A stretch of DNA of 64,000 nucleotides, taken from contig NZ_VATY01000003.1 in assembly GCF_005885635.1 (NCBI RefSeq), forward strand, positions 662,507-726,506, read 5' to 3'. This document shows positions 42,529 to 52,443 of this stretch, piece after piece. Positions within the stretch are counted from its first letter, which is position 1. Each line of letters starts with the position of its first letter. The DNA comes from Maribacter algarum (ex Zhang et al. 2020). Its GTDB lineage: Bacteria > Bacteroidota > Bacteroidia > Flavobacteriales > Flavobacteriaceae. The translations under genes were made by a program, and so were the position numbers. Under the pieces are notes generated by a model. It saw only the letters and a program-made list of their open reading frames with translations, searched no databases and was not told where the DNA came from.

Positions 42529-45030
42529 TTAAAAACTAAATCCGAAAGTTCCTGTTATGCCGAAAGGTCTTGCAGCCGGACTGTCTAAATAGTTCCCTCT
42601 GAAATTAAAGTCTATGCGCAACACTCTAAATATATTACCAACCCCCACAGAATACTCGTAGTAGATTCTATCAGATGGGGCTTGCAAGGGAGTATTGATA
42701 GATGCCGGAGCGCTCAATGCGATATTGGCGTCAGAGAGTTCGCCCCAAACTCCTCGTAGGGCAACAATCTCACGAAGATCTAACTTTCGTAAAAAGGGAA
42801 TTCTAGAAAACAAGCGTCCGTTGAAATTATGCTGCAGATGCAATGATGCATACGTATCACTTACAAATTCATAAAAATCGAGATTTGTAAAGGTCCCGTA
42901 ATTTGAGAAAATTGTCTGGTTTCCTGGGATAACATTTAAAAGCCCTAGTGGAACCTCTCCGAAGGTCTTTCCGACTTCTATGGTGCTAAAAAGCCTTCCG
43001 AAACCCCCTATTTGCCAAGGTTGCGAATAGGAAAATTGAAGCTTACTATAATCAAAGTCACTATCCCAAACACCTTCAATTCCTTTCGTATACTTTAATA
43101 ACAAAGTACTGTAATTGTCATTAATGTCTCTACGTTCGACGCCATAACCTATGGTTCTCTTACCAGGAGTATAAATCAGCAAGGCATTAAAATCAAATTG
43201 TCGAATCTCTGATGCTATTCCCGTTGGGGAATCTCCATCTATATATTCCAGACTAAAATCATCGGGAAGCGCAGAACTCAAAGTCCGAAAAGTACCTCCT
43301 ACCCCAATTCTTAGGTTAGTAATGGGCTCCATTTCTAAGCTAGCTGCACTCAGATTAATATTGGTCAATCTATTATTTGCACCAACTGTCAATACTGTAG
43401 ACGAAGCGATGCTTCTACCCAAAACATCATTGGTTGCCGTCAAACTAACGCCTAGTTGTTCAATATCCCTTCGATTTCCCCCGGACAGAATCAGTCTGCT
43501 TTTTCTATCCAATAAAAACTTTCCTGCTAGACCATGCTTAAATTTATGGTCTGAAAATCCGTAAGCAGCATAACCTTCTAATCGCCAAAGGTCATTTTGG
43601 CCTCTATAGGTTCTTGCTCCGAGTCGAAAGCGATGTCCTTCGGCTTGATTAAATCCGTAGACATCATAAACTCGGCCGATGTCCATATCCCATTTGTCGA
43701 TTTCAACATAGCCAGAACCCAAGATACTAGCTATATTGTAGAACGATTTAAACTTTGGAACCGTTCTTAATGTGTCTAGCAGTTTGTAAATTCCGGATTC
43801 ATCCTTATTCAAGTCCTCTAATCGATTCTTTTCCCAAAAGGAATCATCTTGCACGATATCCAGAGGATCAAAAGGGTTTTTATCTGCCTTATAAAATTCC
43901 TTCGGCTTCTCCTCGTCAAACTTGTAATTATCAAATACGGTTGTTCTTTTACCGTATACCCCTCGTGATTTTTCCTTTTTCTGGAAACTGAAATCACTCA
44001 ACATATAATCGCGCTTCAAAAGAAAAACAGAATCGTTGACCACATCAAATTCCTGTTCGATATAAATTTCCTTCACCCAGTTGATATTGGCACTTTTAGT
44101 TACCTCAAGATTAATGTTCTTTATAGCGTAGGTCGAATCATTTACCCAAAAATCCCCCTTAAAAGTCAATTCATTTTTACGTCTCGGATAGTATACAATA
44201 TTGTAACACCATTTGTTATCGATATAGGCGCTATCACGTAATGCGTAGTTGTACGTATCAACCCCAGTTCTAGATAGGGGGCTAGTAAAACTCTTATCAA
44301 AAAACTTTAGGTAGTTGTCGTAGATATCATATTCTTGATATAAATCAGCGACGAAAGCAATTATAGCCTGATTGTTATCAAAACCGGAGTTTTTATTTCC
44401 TAGTATGTTTTCTTTCTCTTCTTTAAGGATATTATCTCCATGTACAGTGGAGAAGGTTTCATTCAAGAAAATCGGCAGGTAGGTCTTTCCGGTTATTCGG
44501 GAAGTATCTAGGTCTTGAAAAACAAATTCCAATCCCTTGAAAATCTTTCGCTTCATCAAGGCACTATCGATAGTATTCAAATCAAACTCCACCTTTTCGT
44601 ATTTATCGTACGCATACTGGTCAAACCGTCGCAGTCCGTTGATACGTTTTTTTGCCCATATCTTCTTCAAAATGTCAACTGCTGGGTTGTTCTTCTTGGA
44701 CTGTTTCCCAGAAATAACGGTTACTCCTTGTAACTGCTCAGTGGCTTCGACCATGGTGATTTTCATATCGTAATTCACCTTTGAAGTCAAAGAAATTTCT
44801 TGGTCTTCATAGCCGATAAACGAAATGATAAGTGTTTGGTAAGTACTGTCAGATTCCATATAAAAAACACCATTATCATTGGTAATAGTTCCCTCATTGG
44901 AATCTTTGAATATAACATTGGCGAAAGCAACGGGTTCACTAGTCTCATCTATGACCATACCACTTACTTTAGTTTGGGCATGAACGACTACCGAAAAGAA
45001 TACCGCTAGGCTAAAAAGAAAATATTTCAT
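42529..45030 (-). CDS. DUF5686 / carboxypeptidase-regulatory-like outer-membrane protein
   Basis: This large envelope protein (833 aa from ATG 45030, which gives a clean signal peptide MKYFLFSLAVFFSVVVHAQ) would gain 15 unlikely residues from an upstream start. A CarboxypepD_reg-like domain follows (VSGMVIDETSEPVAFANVIF...GTITNDNGVFYM, residues about 22-105). A long region rich in alternating aromatic beta-strands comes next, ending in a C-terminal Phe (ITGTFGFSF), as expected for an outer-membrane barrel. Ligand and role are unknown; the neighbours give no clue. Confidence 0.87.
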   Translation of the reverse strand: MKYFLFSLAVFFSVVVHAQTKVSGMVIDETSEPVAFANVIFKDSNEGTITNDNGVFYMESDSTYQTLIISFIGYEDQEISLTSKVNYDMKITMVEATEQLQGVTVISGKQSKKNNPAVDILKKIWAKKRINGLRRFDQYAYDKYEKVEFDLNTIDSALMKRKIFKGLEFVFQDLDTSRITGKTYLPIFLNETFSTVHGDNILKEEKENILGNKNSGFDNNQAIIAFVADLYQEYDIYDNYLKFFDKSFTSPLSRTGVDTYNYALRDSAYIDNKWCYNIVYYPRRKNELTFKGDFWVNDSTYAIKNINLEVTKSANINWVKEIYIEQEFDVVNDSVFLLKRDYMLSDFSFQKKEKSRGVYGKRTTVFDNYKFDEEKPKEFYKADKNPFDPLDIVQDDSFWEKNRLEDLNKDESGIYKLLDTLRTVPKFKSFYNIASILGSGYVEIDKWDMDIGRVYDVYGFNQAEGHRFRLGARTYRGQNDLWRLEGYAAYGFSDHKFKHGLAGKFLLDRKSRLILSGGNRRDIEQLGVSLTATNDVLGRSIASSTVLTVGANNRLTNINLSAASLEMEPITNLRIGVGGTFRTLSSALPDDFSLEYIDGDSPTGIASEIRQFDFNALLIYTPGKRTIGYGVERRDINDNYSTLLLKYTKGIEGVWDSDFDYSKLQFSYSQPWQIGGFGRLFSTIEVGKTFGEVPLGLLNVIPGNQTIFSNYGTFTNLDFYEFVSDTYASLHLQHNFNGRLFSRIPFLRKLDLREIVALRGVWGELSDANIALSAPASINTPLQAPSDRIYYEYSVGVGNIFRVLRIDFNFRGNYLDSPAARPFGITGTFGFSF

Positions 45031-45147
45031 TTGGTTTTCATGTTCTCGATACTGCTTTAACAAATAGTGTACCAATGTTTATACCATAAATACAGCAGAT
45101 GTTAACAACAGTTGCATAAAGGAGCCTGATTCTTTTAAAATTAAAAT

Positions 45148-45174
45148 GCTTCGCCAACTTTAAGTCGACGAAGC
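45148..45174 (-). terminator. Hairpin after pdhB
   Basis: GCTTCGCC (45148-45155) pairs with GACGAAGC (45167-45174) with one wobble; ATTTTAATTTTAAAAG follows on the minus strand. It is a weak intrinsic terminator candidate, 27 bases after the pdhB stop. TACCTTTG at 45174-45181 could be the -7 box of the DUF5686 gene. Confidence 0.5.
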
Positions 45175-45201
45175 AAAGGTATCGTTACAAAAATAGTTGT
45201 C

Positions 45202-46179
45202 TTACTTATATAACACTTTCTTAACAGCGTTTATGACATCCGAATGATTTGGCAACCATTCCGCCAATAAAACAGGAGAATAAGGCGCAGGTGTATCTGC
45301 GGTATTTATTTTCTGAATCGGAGCATCTAAATAGTCGAAAGCATGTTGTTGCACATGAAAGGTAATCTCGGTTGCAACATTACCAAAAGGCCAAGCTTCC
45401 TCTAGAATTACCAATCTATTTGTTTTCTTTACCGATGTTAAGATAGCATTGTAATCCATCGGTTTTACGGTACGTAAATCAATGATTTCACAACTGATGC
45501 CCTCTTTTTCAAGTTCATCGGCGGCTTTATCCGCTTCTTTTATAATTTTTCCAAAGGAAACGATAGTTACATCGGTTCCAGCTCTTCGGATATCTGCCAC
45601 TCCTAATGGAATCGTATATTCTCCTTCGGGAACTTCTCCTTTGTCACCGTACATTTGTTCAGATTCCATAAAAATAACTGGATCGTCATCACGGATAGCT
45701 GATTTCAATAAACCTTTCGCATCCGCCGGATTCGAGGGAACCACTACTTTCAATCCAGGACAATTTGCATACCAACTTTCAAAAGCCTGAGAATGCGTTG
45801 CCGCCAATTGGCCAGCGGAAGCCGTCGGACCTCTAAAAACAATAGGACAAGGAAACTGTCCGCCAGACATCTGACGAATTTTAGCAGCATTATTAATAAT
45901 CTGGTCAATACCAACAAGGGCAAAATTGAAAGTCATGAATTCTATGATAGGTCGGTTACCAGTCATTGTAGAACCTACGCCAATTCCCGCAAAACCAAGT
46001 TCTGAGATGGGAGTATCAATAACTCTTTTCGCACCAAACTCATCTAGCATTCCTTTTGAAGCTTTGTAAGCGCCATTATATTCGGCAACTTCCTCGCCCA
46101 TAAGGTAAATGGACTCGTCTCTTCTCATTTCTTCTGACATGGCCTCGCAAACGGCTTCTCGGAACTGTAATGTCTTCAT
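45202..46179 (-). CDS. pdhB: Pyruvate dehydrogenase E1 component, beta subunit
   Basis: The protein (325 aa from ATG 46179, MKTLQFREAVCEAMSEEMRRD) is the beta chain of the TPP-dependent E1 of pyruvate dehydrogenase, which feeds acetyl-CoA. GEEVAEYNGAYKASKGML, DTPISELGFAGIGVGS, the MTFNFALVGIDQIINNAAK segment and ATHSQAFESWYANCPGLKVV are typical. The alpha subunit is not encoded adjacent. The 26-bp palindrome at 46273 lies about 95 bases upstream, shared with etfB on the other strand. Confidence 0.94.
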   Translation of the reverse strand: MKTLQFREAVCEAMSEEMRRDESIYLMGEEVAEYNGAYKASKGMLDEFGAKRVIDTPISELGFAGIGVGSTMTGNRPIIEFMTFNFALVGIDQIINNAAKIRQMSGGQFPCPIVFRGPTASAGQLAATHSQAFESWYANCPGLKVVVPSNPADAKGLLKSAIRDDDPVIFMESEQMYGDKGEVPEGEYTIPLGVADIRRAGTDVTIVSFGKIIKEADKAADELEKEGISCEIIDLRTVKPMDYNAILTSVKKTNRLVILEEAWPFGNVATEITFHVQQHAFDYLDAPIQKINTADTPAPYSPVLLAEWLPNHSDVINAVKKVLYK

Positions 46180-46272
46180 ATAAAATAGGTTTCTTGTTTG
46201 AACTAAAAACGCACGCAAAAATAGGAAAATATATGTCAAAAAACTGCTGCTTCAATTCAAAAAAAGTTACAA

Positions 46273-46298
46273 AATTTACTATGCATGCATAGTAAATT
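46273..46298. promoter_or_regulatory. 26-bp perfect palindrome between pdhB and etfB
   Basis: AATTTACTATGCA is followed immediately by its reverse complement TGCATAGTAAATT. It lies in the divergent intergenic region, overlapping the position expected for the etfB -33 element (a TATCTTAG -7-like box is at 46313-46320). The size and symmetry fit a dimeric regulator, for example of MarR type. No such gene is in the window. Confidence 0.7.
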
Positions 46299-46348
46299 CA
46301 GAAATTAATACCTATCTTAGCGCGGTCATTTTTAAAGACTATTTATCT

Positions 46349-47089
46349 ATGAAAATATTAGTGTGTATTAGTAATGTACCGGATACAACATCCAAAATAA
46401 ATTTTACCGATGGTGACACAAAGTTCGATACCAACGGAGTACAGTTTGTAATCAATCCTAATGATGAATTCGGGCTTACAAGAGCCATGTGGTTTAAAGA
46501 AAAACAAGGTGCTACGGTTCATGTGGCAAATGTTGGAGGACCGACTACTGAACCCACCATTAGAAAAGCACTTGCCATTGGTGCCGATGAAGCAATTCGC
46601 GTAAATGCGGAACCAACAGATGGTTTTTTTGTAGCTCAGCAATTAGCAGAGGTTGTGAAAAATGGAGGATATGATTTGGTTATCGCAGGTCGTGAATCAA
46701 TTGATTATAATGGAGGTATGGTACCTGGCATTTTGGCTACTTTACTTGATATGAACTTTGTAAATACCTGCATCAGCCTGGAAGTTGATGGAAACAATGC
46801 AACCGCCATGCGCGAAATAGATGGAGGAAAAGAAAAAATCTCCACAAGTCTACCTTTAGTAATAGGTGGTCAAAAAGGCTTGGTTGAGGAGAGTGACTTG
46901 AGAATACCTAACATGCGTGGTATAATGATGGCAAGAAAAAAAGCGCTCAACGTAATTGAACCTGTTGATGCTGCCAAAGCTACCCAAGATGCCAAATTCG
47001 AAAAGCCAGCTGCGAAAGGCGCTGTCAAATTGGTTGATAATGTAGATGATTTAATTAACCTTCTTCATAACGAAGCAAAAGCAATCTAA
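46349..47089 (+). CDS. etfB: Electron transfer flavoprotein, beta subunit
   Basis: EtfB (246 aa) forms the ETF heterodimer that takes electrons from acyl-CoA dehydrogenases and passes them to ETF-quinone oxidoreductase. Its start MKILVCISNVPDTTSKINF, AIGADEAIRVN, GRESIDYNGGMVPGILA and LPLVIGGQKGL...LRIPNMRGIMMARKK match the family. The etfA gene starts six bases after its stop. Confidence 0.96.
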   Translation: MKILVCISNVPDTTSKINFTDGDTKFDTNGVQFVINPNDEFGLTRAMWFKEKQGATVHVANVGGPTTEPTIRKALAIGADEAIRVNAEPTDGFFVAQQLAEVVKNGGYDLVIAGRESIDYNGGMVPGILATLLDMNFVNTCISLEVDGNNATAMREIDGGKEKISTSLPLVIGGQKGLVEESDLRIPNMRGIMMARKKALNVIEPVDAAKATQDAKFEKPAAKGAVKLVDNVDDLINLLHNEAKAI

Positions 47090-47095
47090 AAAATT

Positions 47096-48064
47096 ATGTC
47101 AGTAGTAGTATATACAGAATCAGAAAACGGAAAATTTAAGAAGAATGCTTTTGAGGTTGCATCGTATGCAAAAGCAGTTGCTGACCAATTAGGCACTTCT
47201 GTCACTGCAATTTCGTTCAATAGTTCAGAGAATGATAGTCTAGGCGTCTACGGGGTTTCAAAAGTTTTAAATGTTTCCAGTGACAACTTAAATACCTTTA
47301 ACGCTAAGGCGTATGCAAATGCGATAAGTGAAGCTGTAACAAAAGAAGGTGCTTCTGTACTCATTGTAAGTTCGAGTACAGATACAAAGTTTCTTGCTCC
47401 TTTGGTTGCGGGAAAATTGAAAGCAGGTTACGTTCCTAATGTTGTTGCTGCTCCGGAAGGAACGAGTCCCTTTACGGTGAAACGAACGGCTTTTAGTAAC
47501 AAAGGTTTCGCTCACACCAAAATCAGTTCAGACATAAAGATAATAGGTGTTTCAAATAATTCTTTTGGTGCTCACGAAAATGGAGATACTGTTTCAGTTG
47601 AAGATTTTAGTCCATCATTAAGCGACGCCGACTTCTCTACAAAATCGGTAGAAGTTGACAAGGTAGTTGGAAAAGCGACTATTGCAGATGCCGATATCGT
47701 TGTTTCTGCAGGAAGAGGATTGAAAGGTCCTGAAAACTGGGGAATGATAGAAGAATTGGCTGATGTTTTAGGCGCAGCAACGGCATGTTCGAAACCAGTT
47801 TCCGACTTGGGATGGCGGCCTCACGGAGAACACGTAGGTCAAACGGGAAAACCAGTAGCCAGTAACCTTTATATTGCTATAGGAATTTCTGGTGCGATTC
47901 AACATTTAGCAGGAGTAAGTTCTTCGAAAACAAAAGTAGTCATTAATACAGACCCGGAAGCTCCTTTCTTTAAAGCAGCTGATTATGGTATTGTGGGTGA
48001 TGCCTTCGAAGTTGTACCACAGCTTATCGAAAAATTAAAGGAATTTAAAGCGCAAAACGCTTAA
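47096..48064 (+). CDS. etfA: Electron transfer flavoprotein, alpha subunit
   Basis: EtfA (322 aa) holds the FAD of ETF. The FAD-binding C-terminal domain shows VVSAGRGLKGPENWGMIEEL, then GWRPHGEHVGQTGKPVASNLYIAIGISGAIQHLAG and INTDPEAPFFKAADYGIVGD. The pair fits with fatty-acid or branched-chain amino-acid oxidation; the dehydrogenases are not in the window. Confidence 0.96.
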   Translation: MSVVVYTESENGKFKKNAFEVASYAKAVADQLGTSVTAISFNSSENDSLGVYGVSKVLNVSSDNLNTFNAKAYANAISEAVTKEGASVLIVSSSTDTKFLAPLVAGKLKAGYVPNVVAAPEGTSPFTVKRTAFSNKGFAHTKISSDIKIIGVSNNSFGAHENGDTVSVEDFSPSLSDADFSTKSVEVDKVVGKATIADADIVVSAGRGLKGPENWGMIEELADVLGAATACSKPVSDLGWRPHGEHVGQTGKPVASNLYIAIGISGAIQHLAGVSSSKTKVVINTDPEAPFFKAADYGIVGDAFEVVPQLIEKLKEFKAQNA

Positions 48065-48086
48065 ATTTTGTTAATTTGCCCCTCAT

Positions 48087-48136
48087 AAAGGGCTGTTCAA
48101 ACTAATTGGTCATCCCTTTTTGTTTGAACAGCCTTT
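48087..48136 (+). terminator. Hairpin after etfA
   Basis: AAAGGGCTGTTCAAAC (48087-48102) pairs with GTTTGAACAGCCTTT (48122-48136) with one bulged G. It lacks a clear T-run (CTTAGTTT follows), so it may only partly end the transcript before the nuclease gene. Confidence 0.6.
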
Positions 48137-48153
48137 CTTAGTTTAAAACGTCT

Positions 48154-48783
48154 ATGAGTCTAGTACGGTTAAAAATAAAAGGTATATCCTATAGCCAAAC
48201 CCAAAATGGGGCTTATGCCCTTATTTTGAATGAAGTTGAAGGAGACCGAAAACTTCCTATCGTCATCGGTGCTTTTGAAGCGCAATCCATTGCAATTGCT
48301 TTGGAAAAAGAAATCAAACCCCCGCGACCATTGACTCATGACTTATTCAAAAACTTTTCTGACCGATTTGATATTGTTATCAAACAGGTCATTATTCATA
48401 AATTGGTAGATGGGGTCTTCTACTCAAGTATTATCTGCGAACGTGATAAGATTGAAGAAATTATTGATGCCCGCACAAGTGATGCCATAGCATTAGCGTT
48501 GCGTTTCAGTGCGCCCATTTTTACTTACAAAACGATTTTAGATAAGGCCGGAATCTTCTTGAAGTTTTCTTCTAAGGATAAAGACAAAGATGAGAATGAC
48601 GATAGTATTATGGTCGATGAAATCTTACAGGAAGGGGAAACTGTTGAAATCGAACAAGGTGCTACTGATGGTTACACTGAGCTTACCATAGATGAGCTGA
48701 ATAAAGAGCTAGACAAAGCAGTGGCCAATGAAGATTACGAAAAAGCTGCCAAACTACGGGACGAGATTTCCAAACGAAACTAA
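48154..48783 (+). CDS. Bifunctional nuclease (BFN) family protein with UVR motif
   Basis: The protein (209 aa) has a DUF151/BFN domain (residues 1-135: YALILNEVEGDRKLPIVIGAFEAQSIAIALE, RPLTHDLF, RTSDAIALALRFSAPIFT) and a C-terminal UvrB/UvrC-type coiled motif (ELNKELDKAVANEDYEKAAKLRDEI). Related plant proteins act as nucleases, while the bacterial role is unclear. It is 20 bases before the nucleoside transporter gene. Confidence 0.9.
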   Translation: MSLVRLKIKGISYSQTQNGAYALILNEVEGDRKLPIVIGAFEAQSIAIALEKEIKPPRPLTHDLFKNFSDRFDIVIKQVIIHKLVDGVFYSSIICERDKIEEIIDARTSDAIALALRFSAPIFTYKTILDKAGIFLKFSSKDKDKDENDDSIMVDEILQEGETVEIEQGATDGYTELTIDELNKELDKAVANEDYEKAAKLRDEISKRN

Positions 48784-48803
48784 ACCAATCAACGCAAGTA
48801 TTT

Positions 48804-50249
48804 ATGAAAACCCGACTATGGATTCTTCTGCTTGTATTATTCATTTGCTTTCCATCGATTGCCCAAGATAGTGTTCATACTGAGGTTATGCCTTTAATTG
48901 AAACTGCGGCCAGTAATGATGTTGAAAAAATAAATCCGAATGAGGGATTTTCCATCGGTAGTTTGTGGCGTGGAATTTTGGGAATGATAGTTCTTTTATT
49001 AGTTGCTATTGCATTTAGTTCAAATAGAAAAGCAATCAATTGGAAAACAGCGGCTATTGGTTTAGGCATTCAGTTATTGCTAGCAATTGGCATTTTAAAA
49101 ATACCTTTTGTAAGAGATATTTTCTCTTTCCTTGGTAAAATATTTAATGAAATATTGAATTTTACGATTGCAGGAAGTGAGTTTTTATTGGGAAATCTTC
49201 TGAATCTCGACAACCCAAATATTGGGTATATTTTTGCTTTTCAAATACTCCCAACTATAATATTCTTTTCTGCATTAACTTCGGTACTTTTTTATTTAGG
49301 AATTATTCAAAAAGTTGTCAAGGGTCTTGCTTGGTTACTAACCAAATCATTAGGCATTTCTGGAGCCGAAGGTCTTTCCGTAGCGGGAAATATTTTTCTT
49401 GGTCAAACGGAGGCACCCCTCATGATTAAAGCCTATTTAGAAAAGATGAACAAATCGGAAATTCTTCTGGTAATGATTGGTGGAATGGCCACGGTTGCTG
49501 GAGGGGTATTAGCAGCTTATATTGGTTTTCTTGGAGGTAACGATGAACAACTGCGATTAGAATTTGCAAGGCATTTAATTGCAGCATCAGTAATGGCTGC
49601 TCCCGGAGCAATTGTAATTTCAAAAATACTTTACCCTCAAACAGAATCTATTAACACGGATATCAGCGTCTCGAATGAAAAGATAGGCTCTAATCTCTTG
49701 GATGCTATATCTAATGGTACCACGGAAGGATTAAAACTGGCCGTAAATGTAGGCGCTATGCTTCTTGTATTTGTTGCTTTTATTGCCATGTTAAATGGAA
49801 TTTTCGGTTGGTTTGGAGATATTACATCTATTAATGAATGGGTAGCTGAAAATTCAGCATACGACAAACTTTCTCTAGAAGCTATACTAGGTACTATTTT
49901 TGCTCCTCTAATGTGGTTAATAGGTGTTGCAAAAGAAGATATTATGTTGATGGGACAACTTTTAGGCATCAAACTGGCATCCAGCGAATTTGTAGGTTAT
50001 ACACAATTGGCTGAACTTAAAAATATGTCAAATACAACTCATTTCACTTTCAACAAATCAGTAATCATGGCGACTTATATGCTCTGCGGATTTGCAAACT
50101 TTGCTTCAATCGGAATACAAATTGGAGGAATCGGTTCTCTTGCCCCTAGCCAAAGAAAAACACTTTCAGAATTTGGCTTAAAAGCTGTATTAGGAGGCTC
50201 TCTTGCATCTCTACTATCAGCAACAATTGCTGGAATGATATTGGGTTAA
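48804..50249 (+). CDS. Concentrative nucleoside transporter (NupC/CNT family)
   Basis: This inner-membrane Na+- or H+-coupled nucleoside importer (481 aa) shows the CNT motifs GAEGLSVAGNIFLGQTEAPLMIKAYL (residues about 193-218), GGMATVAGGVLAAYIGFLGG, ASVMAAPGAIVISKIL and MATYMLCGFANFASIGIQIGG. It begins with an extra signal-like segment (MKTRLWILLLVLFICFPSIAQ) and a short polar stretch before the first transport segment. Uptake fits with the salvage kinase at 36000 and thyA, which follows. Confidence 0.93.
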   Translation: MKTRLWILLLVLFICFPSIAQDSVHTEVMPLIETAASNDVEKINPNEGFSIGSLWRGILGMIVLLLVAIAFSSNRKAINWKTAAIGLGIQLLLAIGILKIPFVRDIFSFLGKIFNEILNFTIAGSEFLLGNLLNLDNPNIGYIFAFQILPTIIFFSALTSVLFYLGIIQKVVKGLAWLLTKSLGISGAEGLSVAGNIFLGQTEAPLMIKAYLEKMNKSEILLVMIGGMATVAGGVLAAYIGFLGGNDEQLRLEFARHLIAASVMAAPGAIVISKILYPQTESINTDISVSNEKIGSNLLDAISNGTTEGLKLAVNVGAMLLVFVAFIAMLNGIFGWFGDITSINEWVAENSAYDKLSLEAILGTIFAPLMWLIGVAKEDIMLMGQLLGIKLASSEFVGYTQLAELKNMSNTTHFTFNKSVIMATYMLCGFANFASIGIQIGGIGSLAPSQRKTLSEFGLKAVLGGSLASLLSATIAGMILG

Positions 50250-50341
50250 ACTTCGTTGATAACCTTTTGATAAAATCAGTATAAAAAAACTTCTTTTCAG
50301 TCATCGTTTTTCTACTTTAGTCATCCACAAAAAAGACCGCG

Positions 50342-51166
50342 ATGAAACAGTATCATGATCTTCTTAAACATGTCCTAGAAACCGGAAACCAAAAAGGCGA
50401 CCGCACAGGTACGGGAACCGTTAGCGTTTTCGGACACCAAATGCGTTTTGACCTTAGCGAAGGTTTTCCTATGGTGACGACAAAGAAGTTGCATTTGAAA
50501 TCTATAGTTTATGAATTATTGTGGTTTCTAAAGGGGGATACCAACGTTAAATACCTTCAAGAAAACGGAGTACGTATTTGGAATGAATGGGCCGATGAAA
50601 ATGGAGATTTAGGTCCCGTTTATGGATATCAATGGCGTAACTGGAATGGTGATGAAATTGACCAAATCAAAGAAGTAATTGCCTCCCTAAAAAGCAACCC
50701 GAATAGCAGGCGTATGTTGGTTTCTGCATGGAACCCAAGCGTACTGCCTGATACATCGAAATCTTTCTCCGACAATGTTGCGAATGGAAAAGCGGCACTT
50801 CCACCTTGTCATGCTTTCTTTCAGTTTTATGTAGCGGACGGGAAACTTTCGTGTCAGTTATATCAACGAAGCGCCGATATCTTTTTAGGCGTTCCTTTCA
50901 ATATTGCTTCTTATGCCTTGTTCACGATGATGATGGCACAAGTCTGTGGTTATGAAGCAGGGGAATTTATCCATACATTTGGCGATGCCCATATTTATAA
51001 TAATCATATGGAACAGGTGGAATTGCAATTGGGTCGTGAACCACGTGCACTTCCTAAAATGATTCTGAATCCTGAAGTAAAAGATATCTTCGATTTTAAA
51101 TTTGAAGATTTCACGCTTCTGGATTATCACCCGCATCCACATATCAAAGGGGTTGTTGCGGTTTAA
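50342..51166 (+). CDS. thyA: Thymidylate synthase
   Basis: ThyA (274 aa) converts dUMP to dTMP with methylene-THF. [32 protein letters not shown], the catalytic Cys in [34 protein letters not shown] and the terminal [10 protein letters not shown] are all present. It produces dihydrofolate, which is recycled by the folA product encoded 5 kb away. Length is slightly above the E. coli enzyme (264). Confidence 0.97.
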   Translation: MKQYHDLLKHVLETGNQKGDRTGTGTVSVFGHQMRFDLSEGFPMVTTKKLHLKSIVYELLWFLKGDTNVKYLQENGVRIWNEWADENGDLGPVYGYQWRNWNGDEIDQIKEVIASLKSNPNSRRMLVSAWNPSVLPDTSKSFSDNVANGKAALPPCHAFFQFYVADGKLSCQLYQRSADIFLGVPFNIASYALFTMMMAQVCGYEAGEFIHTFGDAHIYNNHMEQVELQLGREPRALPKMILNPEVKDIFDFKFEDFTLLDYHPHPHIKGVVAV

Positions 51167-51209
51167 CAGGCTCTTAACTTTAGAAACTTTCCGTACATCG
51201 GCATTTTCT

Positions 51210-51217
51210 TATCTTTA
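51210..51217 (+). promoter_or_regulatory. -7 box of the egtB-egtD operon
   Basis: TATCTTTA is one mismatch from TAnnTTTG and lies 17 bases before the egtB ATG; a TTTC -33-like word is 18 bases further upstream. Confidence 0.45.
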
Positions 51218-51233
51218 GGGTAAAATTGTCTTA

Positions 51234-52394
51234 ATGATTCTTACCGATTCCCTACTCGATTTCTTTCTAGAAACCCGAAAACATACCGAAGACATTTGTA
51301 CCCCTTTAGAAATTGAAGATTATGTGGTGCAACCCATTGTCGATGTTTCTCCCCCCAAATGGCATTTAGGGCATACGACATGGTTTTTTGAGGAATTTAT
51401 CCTCAAAACCCATGCGAAAGGGTATCAAATTTTCGACGAAGATTTCTCTTTTGTCTTTAATAGCTACTATGAAACCGTAGGCAAACGCGTCGTCCGTTCT
51501 GACCGTGGAAACCTATCTAGGCCGTCTGTCCAGAAAGTATATGATTATCGCCATTATGTGACTTCGGCGATGAAGGAATTGTTTTCTGAGAACCAGAATC
51601 AGGATCTTCATGATGTACTTGAAATTGGTATTCATCACGAAAAACAACATCAAGAATTATTGTTGACCGATATCAAGTTTATTCTCGGGAATAATCCTTT
51701 GTTGCCTACATACTCAAATGATTTTCAAGAACATCCCATAGAAAAACAGCATCAAGAATGGATTTCTTTAGAAGAAGGTATTTATGAAATCGGACACAAT
51801 TCCGAAGACTTCTGTTATGACAATGAATTAGGAAGACATAAGGTTTATTTACATTCCTATGAGATATCCAATAAACTGGTTACTAATCAAGAATATATAG
51901 ATTTCATTTCTGCAGGAGGATACAAGAAATTTGACCTCTGGCATGCCGAGGGCTGGGATTGGGTTTTGAAGAACAAAATCGAAGCACCTTTGTATTGGCA
52001 TGATATAAACGGAGATTGGCATTATTATTCCCTAAAGGGATTACAAAAAGTAGAATTGGATGCCCCTATAACTCATATCTCTTATTTCGAAGCTTTTGCT
52101 TTTGCTCAATGGAAAGGATGTAGGTTACCCACCGAATTTGAATGGGAAGCTGCCCAGCGATTCTTTCCCTGGGGAAAACGATGGGAATGGACGGAAAGCG
52201 CCTACCTGCCTTATCCCAATTATACCAAGGCCGATGGTGCTTTAGGAGAATATAATGGTAAATTCATGGTAAATCAGAAAGTACTTCGAGGCGGTTCGGT
52301 AGCAACTCCGATAAAACATACGAGATCAACTTATCGTAACTTTTTCCAAACCAATTTACGTTGGCAATTCACCGGTTTTCGATTGGCAAAATAA
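51234..52394 (+). CDS. egtB: Ergothioneine biosynthesis sulfoxide synthase-type protein
   Basis: The protein (386 aa) has an N-terminal DinB-like domain (VSPPKWHLGHTTWFFEEFIL), the iron ligands HX3HXE in HHEKQHQELLL near 137-147, and a C-terminal FGE-sulfatase domain (CRLPTEFEWEAAQRF, VLRGGSVATP, RNFFQTNLRWQFTGFRLA). EgtB joins a thiol (gamma-glutamylcysteine or cysteine) to hercynine with O2. It is followed 49 bases on by egtD. The thiol used cannot be read from sequence; no egtA or egtC is nearby. Confidence 0.92.
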   Translation: MILTDSLLDFFLETRKHTEDICTPLEIEDYVVQPIVDVSPPKWHLGHTTWFFEEFILKTHAKGYQIFDEDFSFVFNSYYETVGKRVVRSDRGNLSRPSVQKVYDYRHYVTSAMKELFSENQNQDLHDVLEIGIHHEKQHQELLLTDIKFILGNNPLLPTYSNDFQEHPIEKQHQEWISLEEGIYEIGHNSEDFCYDNELGRHKVYLHSYEISNKLVTNQEYIDFISAGGYKKFDLWHAEGWDWVLKNKIEAPLYWHDINGDWHYYSLKGLQKVELDAPITHISYFEAFAFAQWKGCRLPTEFEWEAAQRFFPWGKRWEWTESAYLPYPNYTKADGALGEYNGKFMVNQKVLRGGSVATPIKHTRSTYRNFFQTNLRWQFTGFRLAK

Positions 52395-52443
52395 TTTCAG
52401 CCCCACAACGTATAGTTTTACCAGAAAGAACGACATATTTTTT

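Noticed and set aside
45031-45075. Longer start of the DUF5686 protein
   Set aside because: The extra residues would precede and spoil a clear signal peptide that begins at ATG 45030.
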